Below are positions 18,462 through 27,431 of a stretch of DNA of 59,020 bases, one piece after another (the first letter of the stretch is position 1; each line of letters starts with the position of its first letter). The stretch is taken from NCBI RefSeq assembly GCF_015207825.1, contig NZ_JADEWC010000021.1, positions 1 through 59,020 on the forward strand. The letters run 5' to 3'. A program made the position numbers and the translations under genes. Origin of the DNA: Cyanobacterium stanieri LEGE 03274 (lineage in GTDB: Bacteria > Cyanobacteriota > Cyanobacteriia > Cyanobacteriales > Cyanobacteriaceae). The notes below the pieces were generated by a model. The model was not told where the DNA came from, did not search any database, and saw only the letters and a program-made list of their open reading frames with translations.

Positions 18462-19658
18462 ATGAAGTTTCAACCGATAAAACGTATTGCTAATAAAACC
18501 ATTAATTTATTTCGAGTTGATGAAGCTCAGGTTGCTGAAATTTTGGAATCGGTGCGATCGCAACTTCCCACCACCGAAGCCCTCCTGATTGGCAAACCCC
18601 AAGCAGGTAAAAGTTCCATTGTCAGGGGATTAACGGGAGTAGGGGCAGACATTGTGGGGCAGGGTTTTCGCCCCCATACCCAATACACCGAAAGATATGC
18701 TTATCCTTCCGAGGATTTACCCCTGTTGATTTTTACCGATACTGTGGGTTTAGGAGATGTGGAAAATAATACCGAAGCGATTATTGAAGAATTAAGCCAA
18801 GAATTAGATCAAGAAACAGGTAAAGCAAGAATAATTATCTTAACCGTTAAAATCAATGATTTTGCCACCGATAGCCTCAAGCAAGTGGCTTTAAATCTGA
18901 GGAAAAAATATCCCCAAATACCTTGTTTGTTGGCGGTGACTTCCCTTCATGAATTATATCCTGTGGATGTGGAAAATCATCCTCCTTATCCTCCCGATTT
19001 AGTAGATGTAAAAAGGGCTTTTGAGGAGATAAAAAATAATTTTGTAGGTTTGTACGATCGCACCATAATGATTGATTTTACCCTCGAGGAAGACGGTTAT
19101 GATCCTGTATTTTATGGTTTAGATACCATGGTGGATAATTTGGCGCAGTTGTTGCCCGAAGCTGAATCGAAAACTATTTATCAACTCTTAGACGAAAAAG
19201 CAGGTTCACAATTAAGCCATGTTTATAAAGAGGTGGCTAGACGTTATATTCTTTCCTTTTCCATCATCGCCGCCACCGTGGCGGCCGTACCCCTTCCCTT
19301 TGCCACTATGCCTGTGCTAACTGCCCTAGAGGTTTCTATGGTAGGACTTTTAGGACAATTATACGGTCAAAATGTGACTGTTTCTCAGGCTGGGGGGATT
19401 GTAAGTGCGATCGCTGGGGGATTTTTGGCCCAAGCGGTAGGGAGGGAATTAATTAAGTTTATTCCGGGCTTTGGTAGTGTGGTAGCGGCTTCCTGGGCAG
19501 CCGCCTATACCTGGGGTTTGGGAGAGGGCGCTTGTGCTTATTTTGGTGATTTGGTGGGGGGCAAAAAACCAGATCCTGACAAGATTAAAAAGGTGATGCG
19601 TAATGCTTTTCAGGAGGCAAAGGAAAGGTTTAAAAATGCTTCCAAGGATGATTATTAA
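18462..19658 (+). CDS. Era/DUF697-type membrane-associated GTPase
   Basis: A 398-residue protein joining a GTPase domain to a C-terminal DUF697 region. The P-loop GKPQAGKSS occupies 44-52 and the G3 motif DTVGLG 93-98. The base-specificity motif is degenerate (VTSLHE instead of NKxD), so guanine selectivity is uncertain. Residues about 248-355 are strongly hydrophobic with Ala/Gly-rich helices and end in a charged tail. Cyanobacteria and chloroplast-related lineages carry several such proteins of unknown role, probably at membranes. The ATG at 18462 has GAGGAAG 8 bases upstream and is preferred over a TTG two codons earlier. It is a single-gene unit. Confidence 0.8.
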   Translation: MKFQPIKRIANKTINLFRVDEAQVAEILESVRSQLPTTEALLIGKPQAGKSSIVRGLTGVGADIVGQGFRPHTQYTERYAYPSEDLPLLIFTDTVGLGDVENNTEAIIEELSQELDQETGKARIIILTVKINDFATDSLKQVALNLRKKYPQIPCLLAVTSLHELYPVDVENHPPYPPDLVDVKRAFEEIKNNFVGLYDRTIMIDFTLEEDGYDPVFYGLDTMVDNLAQLLPEAESKTIYQLLDEKAGSQLSHVYKEVARRYILSFSIIAATVAAVPLPFATMPVLTALEVSMVGLLGQLYGQNVTVSQAGGIVSAIAGGFLAQAVGRELIKFIPGFGSVVAASWAAAYTWGLGEGACAYFGDLVGGKKPDPDKIKKVMRNAFQEAKERFKNASKDDY

Positions 19659-19659
19659 T

Positions 19660-19750
19660 ATCAAGTTCGCAACATTCGTTATAGATAGATTCTATCTCCC
19701 GAGTTGCCCCGCCGTGGAAACAATTAACAATTGATAATTGACAATTAAGA
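19660..19750. repeat. Dispersed repeat R2, copy a, ending in 7-bp units
   Basis: The block starting ATCAAGTTCGCAACATTCG and running through a GATAGATTCTATC palindrome to GCCCCGCCGTGGAAACAA recurs at 31710-31786. Four 7-bp units follow at 19719-19748 (on the minus strand ATTGTCA, ATTATCA, ATTGTTA, ATTGTTT). Confidence 0.6.
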
Positions 19751-19841
19751 CATACCATGGTGTATCCATACAGGTTGCAGGGGATGGGGAGTATGGAAGA
19801 TGGGGAGTATGGGAGATGAGGAGTAAGAGTAAAATAGTTCA

Positions 19842-19869
19842 ATTATTCATTGTCAATTGTCAATTATTC
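19842..19869. repeat. Tandem 7-bp repeat, four units
   Basis: ATTATTC, ATTGTCA, ATTGTCA, ATTATTC abut without gaps, about 35 bp beyond the speA stop. Confidence 0.75.
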
Positions 19870-19903
19870 ACGCCTTTACAAGACTCTAAATTTTATCCCG
19901 AAC

Positions 19904-21829
19904 TCAGGTTAAATAAGTATAACTCCTAAGGTTATGATCATAGTTTTTCAGTAACAATTGTGATTGCTCAAGGGTTAACTTATTCTCCCTTAAAGCATTT
20001 TCCGTAAGACGGCGTAACCTTTCTTGTAGCTCATCAGATTTATATTCTACATATTCTAAAACATTAGCTACATTATCTCCCTTCACAATGTATTGTAGTT
20101 GATAATTATCATTTTCATTAGCTAAATGAACCACATTTATATCACCAAAAAGATTATGTAAATTACCCATGATTTCTTGATATGAACCCACTAAAAACAT
20201 TCCTAAATAATAAGGTTTATATTGTGGATTTTTTTCATTATTATTAATGTTTTCTAACTTGTGTAATTCCAGACTTTTTTTAATGTCTAATAAGTCAATA
20301 AACTTATCTATTTTGCCATCACTATCACAGGTTAAATCCGCTAAAATCGCTTTTTCTGTGGGTTTTTCATTCAAGCGATGGATAGGCATGATGGGAAAAA
20401 GTTGATCAATTGCCCAAGCATCAGGCGCTGATTGAAAGACGGAAAGATTGATATAGTAAGTAGAAATCATCAAGTCAGCTAATCCTTCTAAATCATCACT
20501 GACATAGGCTTGATGTTTCATGATGTTATAGATTTTATGACCACAAGCCCAGTAAATTTGTTCTGCCCTAGCCCTTTGAGTAAGGGTAAGATAACCAAAG
20601 TTAAATAAACTAATCGCTTCGTCTTTGAATTGCACCGCATCATGGTACATTTCTTGATAGTTTTCTTCGTCAATGGATTCGTAGGTTTCCCAAAGATTAC
20701 GGATGAGAAGATGTTCTTTTTCTTTGACGGGTTCGGGTAATTTATAAGGGGGAGTGTTGCTGTTGACCACATTAAAGATTAACACGGAATGATGGGAAGC
20801 GATCGCCCTTCCACTTTCACTCACCAAAATAGGGGGATGAATATTAGCCTCATCGCAACAGTCTTTTATCCCTGCCACAATATCGTTAGCATAGTTTTGC
20901 ATATTGTAATTTTTAGAGGCATAAAAGTTGGTTTTCGAGCCATCATAATCCACGGCTAAACCCCCGCCTACGTCCAAATACTTCATCCCTGCACCCATTT
21001 GGGTAAGTTGTACATAAATTTGCCCTGCTTCCCTGATAGCGTCTTTGATGACGGCAATGGAGGAAATTTGTGAGCCGATGTGGAAATGAAGTAATTTTAA
21101 ACAGTGTAATAAGTCTTTTTCTTGGAGAGTTTTATATACTGTTAAAATCTCAGGAATTGTTAAGCCAAATTTTGCTTTTTCCCCTGTGGAATTACCCCAA
21201 TGTCCACTACCTTTTGTTTTTAACTTTGCCCTCACCCCAATTTGAGGTTTCAGGTTTAATTTTTCTGATAATTCAAGGGTGATAAAAAGCTCTTTTATTT
21301 GTTCGACAACGATAATTAAATTATGTCCTAATTGTTGAGCTAAAAGGGCAGTTTCTAAATATTCTTTGTCTTTATAACCATTACAAATTAATAAAGTTTC
21401 CCCTGTTTTATCAATATCAAGGGTGGCTAGGGCAATCATTAATTCTGGTTTTGAGCCGACTTCTAAGCCAAAATGATAGGGTTTTCCATAATCTACCAAG
21501 GCTTCTACTAATTGCTTATGTTGGTTACATTTTACGGGATATACTCCCCTATATATATTAGGATAATCGTAACGGGCGATCGCCTCTTGCATACATTGAT
21601 GTAATCGGGCTAATCTATCAGCCAAAATATCAGAAAAACGAATTAATAAAGGTAAATTAACATCCCTTTTTTTGAGGTTTTCTACTAATTCAAATAAATC
21701 TAATTTTTTCTCATCTCCTCGGGGGGATACGGTGACGTTACCAGCTTCATTAATGTCAAAATAAGGATGCCCCCATCCTTCAATATGATATAGCTCAGAG
21801 CTATGGGCGATCGACCAATTTTCTGTCAT
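19904..21829 (-). CDS. speA: Biosynthetic arginine decarboxylase
   Basis: This PLP enzyme converts arginine to agmatine, the first step of cyanobacterial polyamine synthesis. The 641 residues form an alanine-racemase-fold barrel with the PLP lysine in YRGVYPVKCNQHK (Lys100), a glycine-rich phosphate site DVGGGLAVDYDGS, and the second-domain catalytic cysteine region WACGHKIYN. The length and N-terminus (MTENWSIAHSSELYHIEGWG) fit SpeA of fold-III type. The start at 21829 lies 40 bp from a cluster of 7-bp repeats. It points the same way as rlmN, about 60 bp from the rlmN stop, so the two could be cotranscribed. Confidence 0.95.
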   Translation of the reverse strand: MTENWSIAHSSELYHIEGWGHPYFDINEAGNVTVSPRGDEKKLDLFELVENLKKRDVNLPLLIRFSDILADRLARLHQCMQEAIARYDYPNIYRGVYPVKCNQHKQLVEALVDYGKPYHFGLEVGSKPELMIALATLDIDKTGETLLICNGYKDKEYLETALLAQQLGHNLIIVVEQIKELFITLELSEKLNLKPQIGVRAKLKTKGSGHWGNSTGEKAKFGLTIPEILTVYKTLQEKDLLHCLKLLHFHIGSQISSIAVIKDAIREAGQIYVQLTQMGAGMKYLDVGGGLAVDYDGSKTNFYASKNYNMQNYANDIVAGIKDCCDEANIHPPILVSESGRAIASHHSVLIFNVVNSNTPPYKLPEPVKEKEHLLIRNLWETYESIDEENYQEMYHDAVQFKDEAISLFNFGYLTLTQRARAEQIYWACGHKIYNIMKHQAYVSDDLEGLADLMISTYYINLSVFQSAPDAWAIDQLFPIMPIHRLNEKPTEKAILADLTCDSDGKIDKFIDLLDIKKSLELHKLENINNNEKNPQYKPYYLGMFLVGSYQEIMGNLHNLFGDINVVHLANENDNYQLQYIVKGDNVANVLEYVEYKSDELQERLRRLTENALRENKLTLEQSQLLLKNYDHNLRSYTYLT

Positions 21830-21868
21830 TCTCGATTTGTTTTTTTGTGCAAAAGGTCTTTATATATA

Positions 21869-21896
21869 ATTGTCAATTGTCCATGGTTAATTGTCA
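21869..21896. repeat. Tandem 7-bp repeat forming the end of rlmN
   Basis: Units ATTGTCA, ATTGTCC, ATGGTTA, ATTGTCA lie between rlmN and speA and overlap the last codons of rlmN. Its final Ile-Asp-Asn-stop is encoded by the complement of a repeat unit. Confidence 0.7.
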
Positions 21897-22915
21897 ATTT
21901 TTCTCGATTTATTACTACGCAACTGCCCACAGGCGGCATCAGCTTCTAAGCCACGGGAATAACGCACACTGACGGCGATTTTTTGTTGCTCTAGTATCTG
22001 GGTAAATTGTTTAATTCTCTCGGGGCTAGGGCGCTGATAATCAGCTTCGGAGATGGGGTTATAGGGAATTAGATTCACATGGGTTTGAAAGCCCCTTATT
22101 TGCCTTGCTAATTCATGGGCATTTTCGGGTAAATCATTTACCCCTGAGAGTAAAATATATTCAAAAGTTACCCTTCTGCCCGTGGTGTTTACATATTCCT
22201 TACAATCGGCTAACAGTTGACTGAGGGGATAATGCACCGCCCCCGGGATTAAACTTTCCCTCAATTTTTGGTTGGAGGCGTGAAGACTGACGGCGAAGGT
22301 AATTTGTAGTTTATGTTCAGCTAATTCGATGATTTTGCGAGGTAAACCCACGGTGGAAACCGTTAAGTTACGAGCGCCTATACCCACATCTTGATTAATA
22401 GATTGAATGGCTTTGACAACTTCAGGAAGGTTTAATAATGGCTCACCCATGCCCATAAATACCACATTAGAAATCCTTTGATTAAAGTCTTCTTGGACTG
22501 TTAAAATTTGGTCAATAATTTCATGGGCTTGGAGATTGCGGGTAAATCCTTCTTTACCTGTGGCACAAAAATCACATCCCATAGCACAACCTACCTGAGA
22601 GGATACACACACCGTTAAACGTTTGGCGGTGGGAATGCCTACGGTTTCAATAATTAAGCCGTCTTTGAGTTTTAAAAGATACTTTTTTGTACCATCGGAG
22701 GCTGTATTGTGATAGTCTATGTGCGATCGCCCGATGTCCTGATTTTGATTTTCCTCGCGCCACTGTTTAGGAAAAACAGTAATATCTAAAAGTGACCTTG
22801 CCCCTTTTTGGTATAACCATTGATATAACTGCTTTCCACGATAAGATGGTTGCCCTTGTTGTTGTACCCAGTCGGTCAATTCAGGCAAAGATTTACCTAA
22901 TAATACTTCCGTCAT
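21887..22915 (-). CDS. rlmN: Dual-specificity 23S rRNA / tRNA C2-adenosine methyltransferase
   Basis: A radical SAM enzyme that methylates A2503 of 23S rRNA and A37 of some tRNAs. The cluster-binding cysteines are C110, C114 and C117 in GCAMGCDFC. The methyl-carrying cysteine near the end is C329 in [15 protein letters not shown] and the [17 protein letters not shown] segment are family hallmarks. I use the ATG at 22915 rather than a TTG one codon earlier, giving 342 residues. Only four bases separate it from the SH3-protein stop, so it is probably translated from a shared message. The last residues (KIDN) derive from an intergenic repeat. Confidence 0.96.
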   Translation of the reverse strand: MTEVLLGKSLPELTDWVQQQGQPSYRGKQLYQWLYQKGARSLLDITVFPKQWREENQNQDIGRSHIDYHNTASDGTKKYLLKLKDGLIIETVGIPTAKRLTVCVSSQVGCAMGCDFCATGKEGFTRNLQAHEIIDQILTVQEDFNQRISNVVFMGMGEPLLNLPEVVKAIQSINQDVGIGARNLTVSTVGLPRKIIELAEHKLQITFAVSLHASNQKLRESLIPGAVHYPLSQLLADCKEYVNTTGRRVTFEYILLSGVNDLPENAHELARQIRGFQTHVNLIPYNPISEADYQRPSPERIKQFTQILEQQKIAVSVRYSRGLEADAACGQLRSNKSRKIDN

Positions 22916-22919
22916 CAAT

Positions 22920-23459
22920 TTAATAACAATCTAAATAATTAGCATTTACCCATCCCGTACGATTATTAACCGCACTATTAGGGCCATTAATCACAGTCAC
23001 TAAATACCAAGGGCTATTACCCCTAATATATTGAACCGTATTACCGTTATTCAAACCTGCAAAGGATTCTCCCCCAGGGGAATGTCTTACAGCTAGTTGT
23101 CCTGTCCTAATATTAGTAACATAACATAGTCCAGCCCTAACCCCTGATCCTCTCTGTACATTTTCAAAGCGGATTTGACTATGGTGAATGTACCCTGTTG
23201 TACCACAGGCATCGGTTACATACCAACCGTTATTTTCTCCATAGATATTAATAACTCTAACGTTTCTGACTCTACAGATGATTCTACCATTGGGGGTTGC
23301 TCTTACGTTAGAAGGAGGGGCATTTACTACGGCTCGGTTATTTTGGGCGAGGGCGGGGGCGTTGGGTTTTATTCCGTAGGGTATGGTTAAACTGGCGAGG
23401 GCTGTGGTGGCAATAACTAGGCTTTTGATGGTTGTTGACAATATTTTATTCATGACCAT
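22920..23459 (-). CDS. Secreted SH3b-domain protein
   Basis: A 179-residue exported protein. The N-terminus has a signal peptide (about 1-39: Lys-containing start, hydrophobic core [13 protein letters not shown], cleavage after APALA). Two bacterial SH3-like segments follow: [33 protein letters not shown], then [34 protein letters not shown]. They end in [11 protein letters not shown]. Such domains usually bind peptidoglycan or matrix. Four or more cysteines suggest disulfides in the periplasm. An AGGAG site 5 bases before the ATG at 23459 supports that start over the ATG two codons later. rlmN follows directly. Confidence 0.82.
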   Translation of the reverse strand: MVMNKILSTTIKSLVIATTALASLTIPYGIKPNAPALAQNNRAVVNAPPSNVRATPNGRIICRVRNVRVINIYGENNGWYVTDACGTTGYIHHSQIRFENVQRGSGVRAGLCYVTNIRTGQLAVRHSPGGESFAGLNNGNTVQYIRGNSPWYLVTVINGPNSAVNNRTGWVNANYLDCY

Positions 23460-24128
23460 AATTTCTCCTAATCGAATGGATAAAGTTAGTTATTATGGCT
23501 AATTCTTGAAAAGAGAAATAAAATTTTTATACGGTTAAAATCAGTAATGTCTTTAATTGATTTATTGACAGTTTTTTTATTTATTTAATCCTTGACTTTC
23601 TCTTAAGGAAGTTTTAGAAATAATAACAATTACTTTTTGTTAAAATATAGGTAATGTTTTTATTTTCAGGTTAATTACCCATACTATCATTTTACCATTT
23701 AAGTATTTTAAACAGCATAAATATTTTATTTTATTAACATTTTTTTAACAATTTGAATTATTAATAAAAGTAACAATAATTTTAACCAGAGAAATCTTAT
23801 ATAGTGTTATGGGGGAAAGATTTCCATGGAAAATATTAAATTATTAATGAATGGCATTGCACGGGTTATGGTGTGAAATATAGTTGAATTACACTAAAAA
23901 CTAAAAGTTCTAAATATCATAACCGTTCCCTATTTCCTTCCTCAACGAGAAATCATAGCTAAAATCAGCAACGCCGAATGGATAATACTTTAAAGATTGA
24001 TCAAATTAGCTGTAGTGAAATCGGGCGATCGCCCTTAAGAAAAGATAAAATGAAAATATTGATTTTTCCACCATGGTAGGGATACCATAAAGAAAGTTTT
24101 ATGGTAATACTTTTTTAGTCAAAAAACA
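23460..24128. other. Long AT-rich intergenic region with a MITE-like copy
   Basis: This 669-bp gap separates two divergent genes. It holds a MITE-like element at 23853-23975 and one HIP1 octamer near 24025. The stretch 23500-23850 is very AT-rich, with no open frame or repeat I can identify. It may carry the SH3 gene promoter. Confidence 0.6.
23853..23975 (+). mobile_element. MITE-like element, copy C
   Basis: A 123-bp unit bounded by GGCATTGC and GCAACGCC (one mismatch as inverted repeats). It aligns closely to the reverse complement of the copy at 33420-33578 but lacks about 37 internal bases. GAAT flanks both ends. No reading frame is present. Confidence 0.75.
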
Positions 24129-24902
24129 ATGGAATTTTTTATTAGCACCCTAACAATTTTTACTACCCTGATGTCATCGGGAGGATTTATTATTGATAGG
24201 GCTTTTAGTAATGCCATTAAACAAAATTCCGCATCGGTAGAACAAATAGAAGTTAGGGTAGAAAATGTACCAACCCATAATATTATCAAAGGGGAAATCG
24301 ATAGTATTAAATTAGCAGTAAGAGGGTGGGGGCTAAGGGAACATTTTCGTTTAGATGTATTCGAGCTAGAAACCGATCCTCTCAAATTTGATTTTAGTCG
24401 TATTCGAGAAATAAACGCAGAAAATTGGCAAGAAATTGTTCAAAGTGATATTAATCTCGGTATTCGTACCGTTTTAACCGAAGACGATCTTAATGCCATG
24501 GTGCGATCGCCCCGAGCCTTAGAAATCATCGCTTCATCCATTCCCCCATCATCCCCCGAAGGTTTTGAACTAGAAGAAGTTAGTCTTAATTTACGTCCTA
24601 ATCAAAGAATAAGATTAAATACCATCGCCCGATCACAAACCCCGGGAGTAAGAGTTGATTTTAGTATTGAATTTGGCATAGAATTAATCGGCACAGAACG
24701 TTTAAGAATTGTTGAACCCGTGGGAACATTCAACGGCCGCCCCATATCAGAAAGACTACTACAAGGTTTTACGGAAAATTTTAATATGCGCCTAAATCTT
24801 AACGCCTTACAACGTTTTGGAGTAGTTGCCCGACTGCTACAAGTAGATATAAAAGATGAAGATATAGGAATAACCGCATTAATTCACGTTCCTAATCGTT
24901 AA
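24129..24902 (+). CDS. DUF2993 (LmeA-like lipid-binding) family protein
   Basis: This 257-residue protein fits DUF2993, whose characterised actinobacterial member LmeA binds phospholipids. The N-terminus (MEFFISTLTIFTTLMSSGGF) is hydrophobic and may be a signal or short anchor. The body has repeated beta-strand pairs such as VEQIEVRVENVPTHNIIKGEIDSIKLAVRGW, and ends GITALIHVPNR. Function in cyanobacteria is unproven. Envelope lipid handling is a plausible inference. It starts at the ATG at 24129 and is followed 35 bp later by the GerMN gene on the same strand, probably one transcript. Confidence 0.8.
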   Translation: MEFFISTLTIFTTLMSSGGFIIDRAFSNAIKQNSASVEQIEVRVENVPTHNIIKGEIDSIKLAVRGWGLREHFRLDVFELETDPLKFDFSRIREINAENWQEIVQSDINLGIRTVLTEDDLNAMVRSPRALEIIASSIPPSSPEGFELEEVSLNLRPNQRIRLNTIARSQTPGVRVDFSIEFGIELIGTERLRIVEPVGTFNGRPISERLLQGFTENFNMRLNLNALQRFGVVARLLQVDIKDEDIGITALIHVPNR

Positions 24903-24937
24903 AATTAGTTCAATGATAATTATTTAATTTTAATATT

Positions 24938-25549
24938 ATGGCAGACCAAAACCCTAAACCCTTTTCCTCCCTCAAAAATACCATCATTACAGGTAGTGTA
25001 ATCTTAGTTTTAGGAACAGCAGGAGCATTAATTGCTTATAATTCTCTCCATAAACAAACAAATCCCATATCCAATAATCCAGATATTGTAGAGCCTGACA
25101 ACCCCACCCCCCCAGTACAAATAGAAGAAGGACAACGGGTTAATCTTTATTGGTTAAATGAAAACTTAGAAATTATCCCTCGCACAACGGATTTACCCAA
25201 AGCCCAAACCCAAGAAGAAGTATTAACCAATGCTTTTGATACCCTGTTACAAGGTTCTGATGGAGAAGACTTTAGCGCTATTCCCGAAAATACCCAATTA
25301 GTTAATTTAGATGTAAAAGAAAACGGAGTTTATGTGGATTTATCCTCCGAATTTACCACTGGGGGCGGCAGTGCCTCTATGATAGGACGCTTAGGACAAG
25401 TTATTTATACCGCTAGTAGTTTAAACCCAGAAAGCCCTGTCTGGTTGAGTGTGAATGGAGAACCCTTAGAACTTTTGGGGGGTGAAGGCTTAGAAATTGA
25501 ACAACCCATGACCAGGGATTTGTATGAACAACAGTATGGCATAGAGTAG
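24938..25549 (+). CDS. GerMN-domain membrane-anchored protein
   Basis: A 203-residue protein with an N-terminal membrane segment (about 15-34), an acidic/Pro linker (44-62), and a GerMN domain (about 66-185) with the signature LVNLDVKENGVYVDLSSEFTTGGGSASMIGRLGQVIYTAS. The domain was named from the spore germination protein GerM and is found widely at the cell envelope. Cyanobacteria do not form endospores, so a cell-wall or septum role is more likely. It follows the DUF2993 gene by 35 bp and converges with the peroxiredoxin gene, only 9 bp between stops. Confidence 0.85.
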   Translation: MADQNPKPFSSLKNTIITGSVILVLGTAGALIAYNSLHKQTNPISNNPDIVEPDNPTPPVQIEEGQRVNLYWLNENLEIIPRTTDLPKAQTQEEVLTNAFDTLLQGSDGEDFSAIPENTQLVNLDVKENGVYVDLSSEFTTGGGSASMIGRLGQVIYTASSLNPESPVWLSVNGEPLELLGGEGLEIEQPMTRDLYEQQYGIE

Positions 25550-25558
25550 ATAAGACCA

Positions 25559-26149
25559 TTAATTTTTGGTCGCAAAATAAGATTTAGACTTGACGGGATC
25601 GTTAACCATGGTTTTGTCCCCTTCTTGCCAGTCGATGGGGCAAACTTCATCTTGATGGGATTGTACATATTGAATGGCTTTTAATACTCTGAGGGTTTCA
25701 TCTACGCTACGACCAAAGGAAAAGTTGTTGACGGTCATATATTGAATGATGCCTTCAGGGTCAATAATGAACAAACCCCTCAAAGCAATTCCCGCTTCAG
25801 GTTCTAGGACTTCGTAGGCGGTGCTAATCTCTTTTTTAAGGTCAGATACCAAGGGGTAGTTTATGTCCCCGATGCCCCCTTGTTTTCTTTCGGTTTGAAT
25901 CCATGCTAGGTGGGCAAATTCGCTATCTACCGATACTCCGAGTATTTCTGTGTTGAGAGAGCTAAATTCTTCGTGGCGATCGCTAAAAGCAATTATTTCG
26001 GTAGGGCAGACAAAGGTAAAATCGAGGGGATAGAAAAATAAGATAACATATTGGTCGAGATAATCGGACAATTTCAAGGTAGCAAACTCTTGGTCAATCA
26101 CCGCTGTTGCCATAAAATCTGGTGCTTTTTGTCCCACTCGAATTGTCAT
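25559..26149 (-). CDS. Typical 2-Cys peroxiredoxin
   Basis: A thiol peroxidase of 196 residues that reduces peroxides with electrons from thioredoxin. The peroxidatic cysteine is Cys48 in FVCPTE and the resolving cysteine is Cys170 in EVCPIDW. The GGIG segment at 91-94 and the C-terminal YF (SKSYFATKN) correspond to the GGLG and YF motifs associated with sensitivity to overoxidation in eukaryotic-type enzymes. Inference: this enzyme may be inactivated by excess peroxide. It is a single gene with start at 26149, 78 bp downstream of ruvB on the same strand. Confidence 0.95.
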   Translation of the reverse strand: MTIRVGQKAPDFMATAVIDQEFATLKLSDYLDQYVILFFYPLDFTFVCPTEIIAFSDRHEEFSSLNTEILGVSVDSEFAHLAWIQTERKQGGIGDINYPLVSDLKKEISTAYEVLEPEAGIALRGLFIIDPEGIIQYMTVNNFSFGRSVDETLRVLKAIQYVQSHQDEVCPIDWQEGDKTMVNDPVKSKSYFATKN

Positions 26150-26227
26150 AATACTATTTAATTTATCTATTTTTCAGTTTTTATTTTATCAAAAAAACCT
26201 AACTCCTCCATTATCAAAATTTTAATC

Positions 26228-27313
26228 CTAAAATCCTACATTCAAAAGATGCTCTTGAGCTTTTTCCGTGGCGATTCTACCTCGATGGGTACGGTTGATA
26301 AAACCGATTTGTAATAAATAGGGTTCATAAACTTCTTCAATGGTTTTGGCGTCTTCCCCTGTGGCAGAGGCGATCGCATCTAAGCCCACCGGGCCACCGT
26401 TAAACTGTTCTATGATGGTGGATAATACCAATCTATCAGTCCAATCTAAGCCGAGGCGATCGACATTATGCAGATCAAGGGCTTCACAGGCAAGGGTTTG
26501 ATCCACTGTTTTACATCCTTTCACCTGAGCAAAATCACGCACCCGGCGTAAAAGACGATTAGTAATACGGGGTGTACCCCTCGAACGACGGGCAATTTCT
26601 TGCGCCCCTTTTTGATCAATGGTCACATCGAATATTTGAGCAGATCTTTTAACAATTTCGGTTAATTCATCGATTTGATAAAATTGTAACCGTTGGATTA
26701 AGCCAAAACGATCGCGCAGGGGAGAAGTTAATGCACCAATTTTAGTGGTAGCACCGATGAGGGTAAAAGGTTTTAAGGGGATACTACGAATTTTTGCCGA
26801 TTGCCCTTTACCGATGGTTATATCCAATCTTTTATCTTCCATGGCAGGGTAAAGTAATTCCTCTGTAACCCTATTAAGACGGTGAATTTCATCAATAAAT
26901 AAAATATCCCCTTCTTGTAAAGACACCAATAAGCCGATAATATCCCGGGGGCGCTCGAGGGCAGGAGCTGCCGTAATCTTACAATTTACCCCCATTTCTG
27001 CCGCCAAAATTAAGGACATAGTGGTTTTTCCTAATCCTGGAGGACCGTATAATAGAATATGATCTAAAGGATCTTGACGTTGTTTCGCCGCTGCGATCGC
27101 AATGGTTAACACTCCCTTTAAATCCTTCTGTCCAATATAATCTGCCAATTTTTCAGGTCTAATCTTATCCTCATTTTGCTCCCCATCCTCCGCAATTTCT
27201 TGGGGCAACAAAATTTCACTATCTTCAGAAGAAGGGGTTTTAAATTTACTCTGTCGCTGTAAAGGTAAACGCTCCTTTTTATTATTTCCCGATGATGATC
27301 TTTTAATAGCCAT
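26228..27313 (-). CDS. ruvB: Holliday junction branch-migration helicase RuvB
   Basis: The motor of the RuvAB complex, acting in recombination repair. The AAA+ core has Walker [10 protein letters not shown], Walker [10 protein letters not shown], sensor 1 [18 protein letters not shown], and the C-terminal winged helix ending [19 protein letters not shown]. The 361 residues include about 40 extra N-terminal Ser/Lys-rich residues before [15 protein letters not shown], as often seen in cyanobacteria. The ATG at 27313 lies 24 bp from a GTA-N8-TAC palindrome at 27337-27350, which I treat as chance. It is separated from dnaK by a clear terminator. Confidence 0.96.
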   Translation of the reverse strand: MAIKRSSSGNNKKERLPLQRQSKFKTPSSEDSEILLPQEIAEDGEQNEDKIRPEKLADYIGQKDLKGVLTIAIAAAKQRQDPLDHILLYGPPGLGKTTMSLILAAEMGVNCKITAAPALERPRDIIGLLVSLQEGDILFIDEIHRLNRVTEELLYPAMEDKRLDITIGKGQSAKIRSIPLKPFTLIGATTKIGALTSPLRDRFGLIQRLQFYQIDELTEIVKRSAQIFDVTIDQKGAQEIARRSRGTPRITNRLLRRVRDFAQVKGCKTVDQTLACEALDLHNVDRLGLDWTDRLVLSTIIEQFNGGPVGLDAIASATGEDAKTIEEVYEPYLLQIGFINRTHRGRIATEKAQEHLLNVGF

Positions 27314-27367
27314 GGTAAAAGAATATGGGTAGTTCAGTACAATTATGTACCAAATTTTTTGATAATC

Positions 27368-27398
27368 AAAAAAAAAGAGACGTTATTGCTAACGTCCC
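27368..27398 (-). terminator. Rho-independent terminator of dnaK
   Basis: Read on the minus strand, a 9-bp stem (GGGACGTTA with TAACGTCTC, one G-T pair) with a 4-base loop is followed by nine T. It lies 34 bp beyond the dnaK stop. Confidence 0.85.
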
Positions 27399-27431
27399 TC
27401 CCATAAAAATTAAATCTGTTTAGTAAAAAAC

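Noticed and set aside
27337-27350. GTACAATTATGTAC, a perfect GTA-N8-TAC match upstream of ruvB
   Set aside because: A six-base palindromic consensus should occur about 14 times by chance in 59 kb. There is no well-placed -10 box and ruvB has no nitrogen link.
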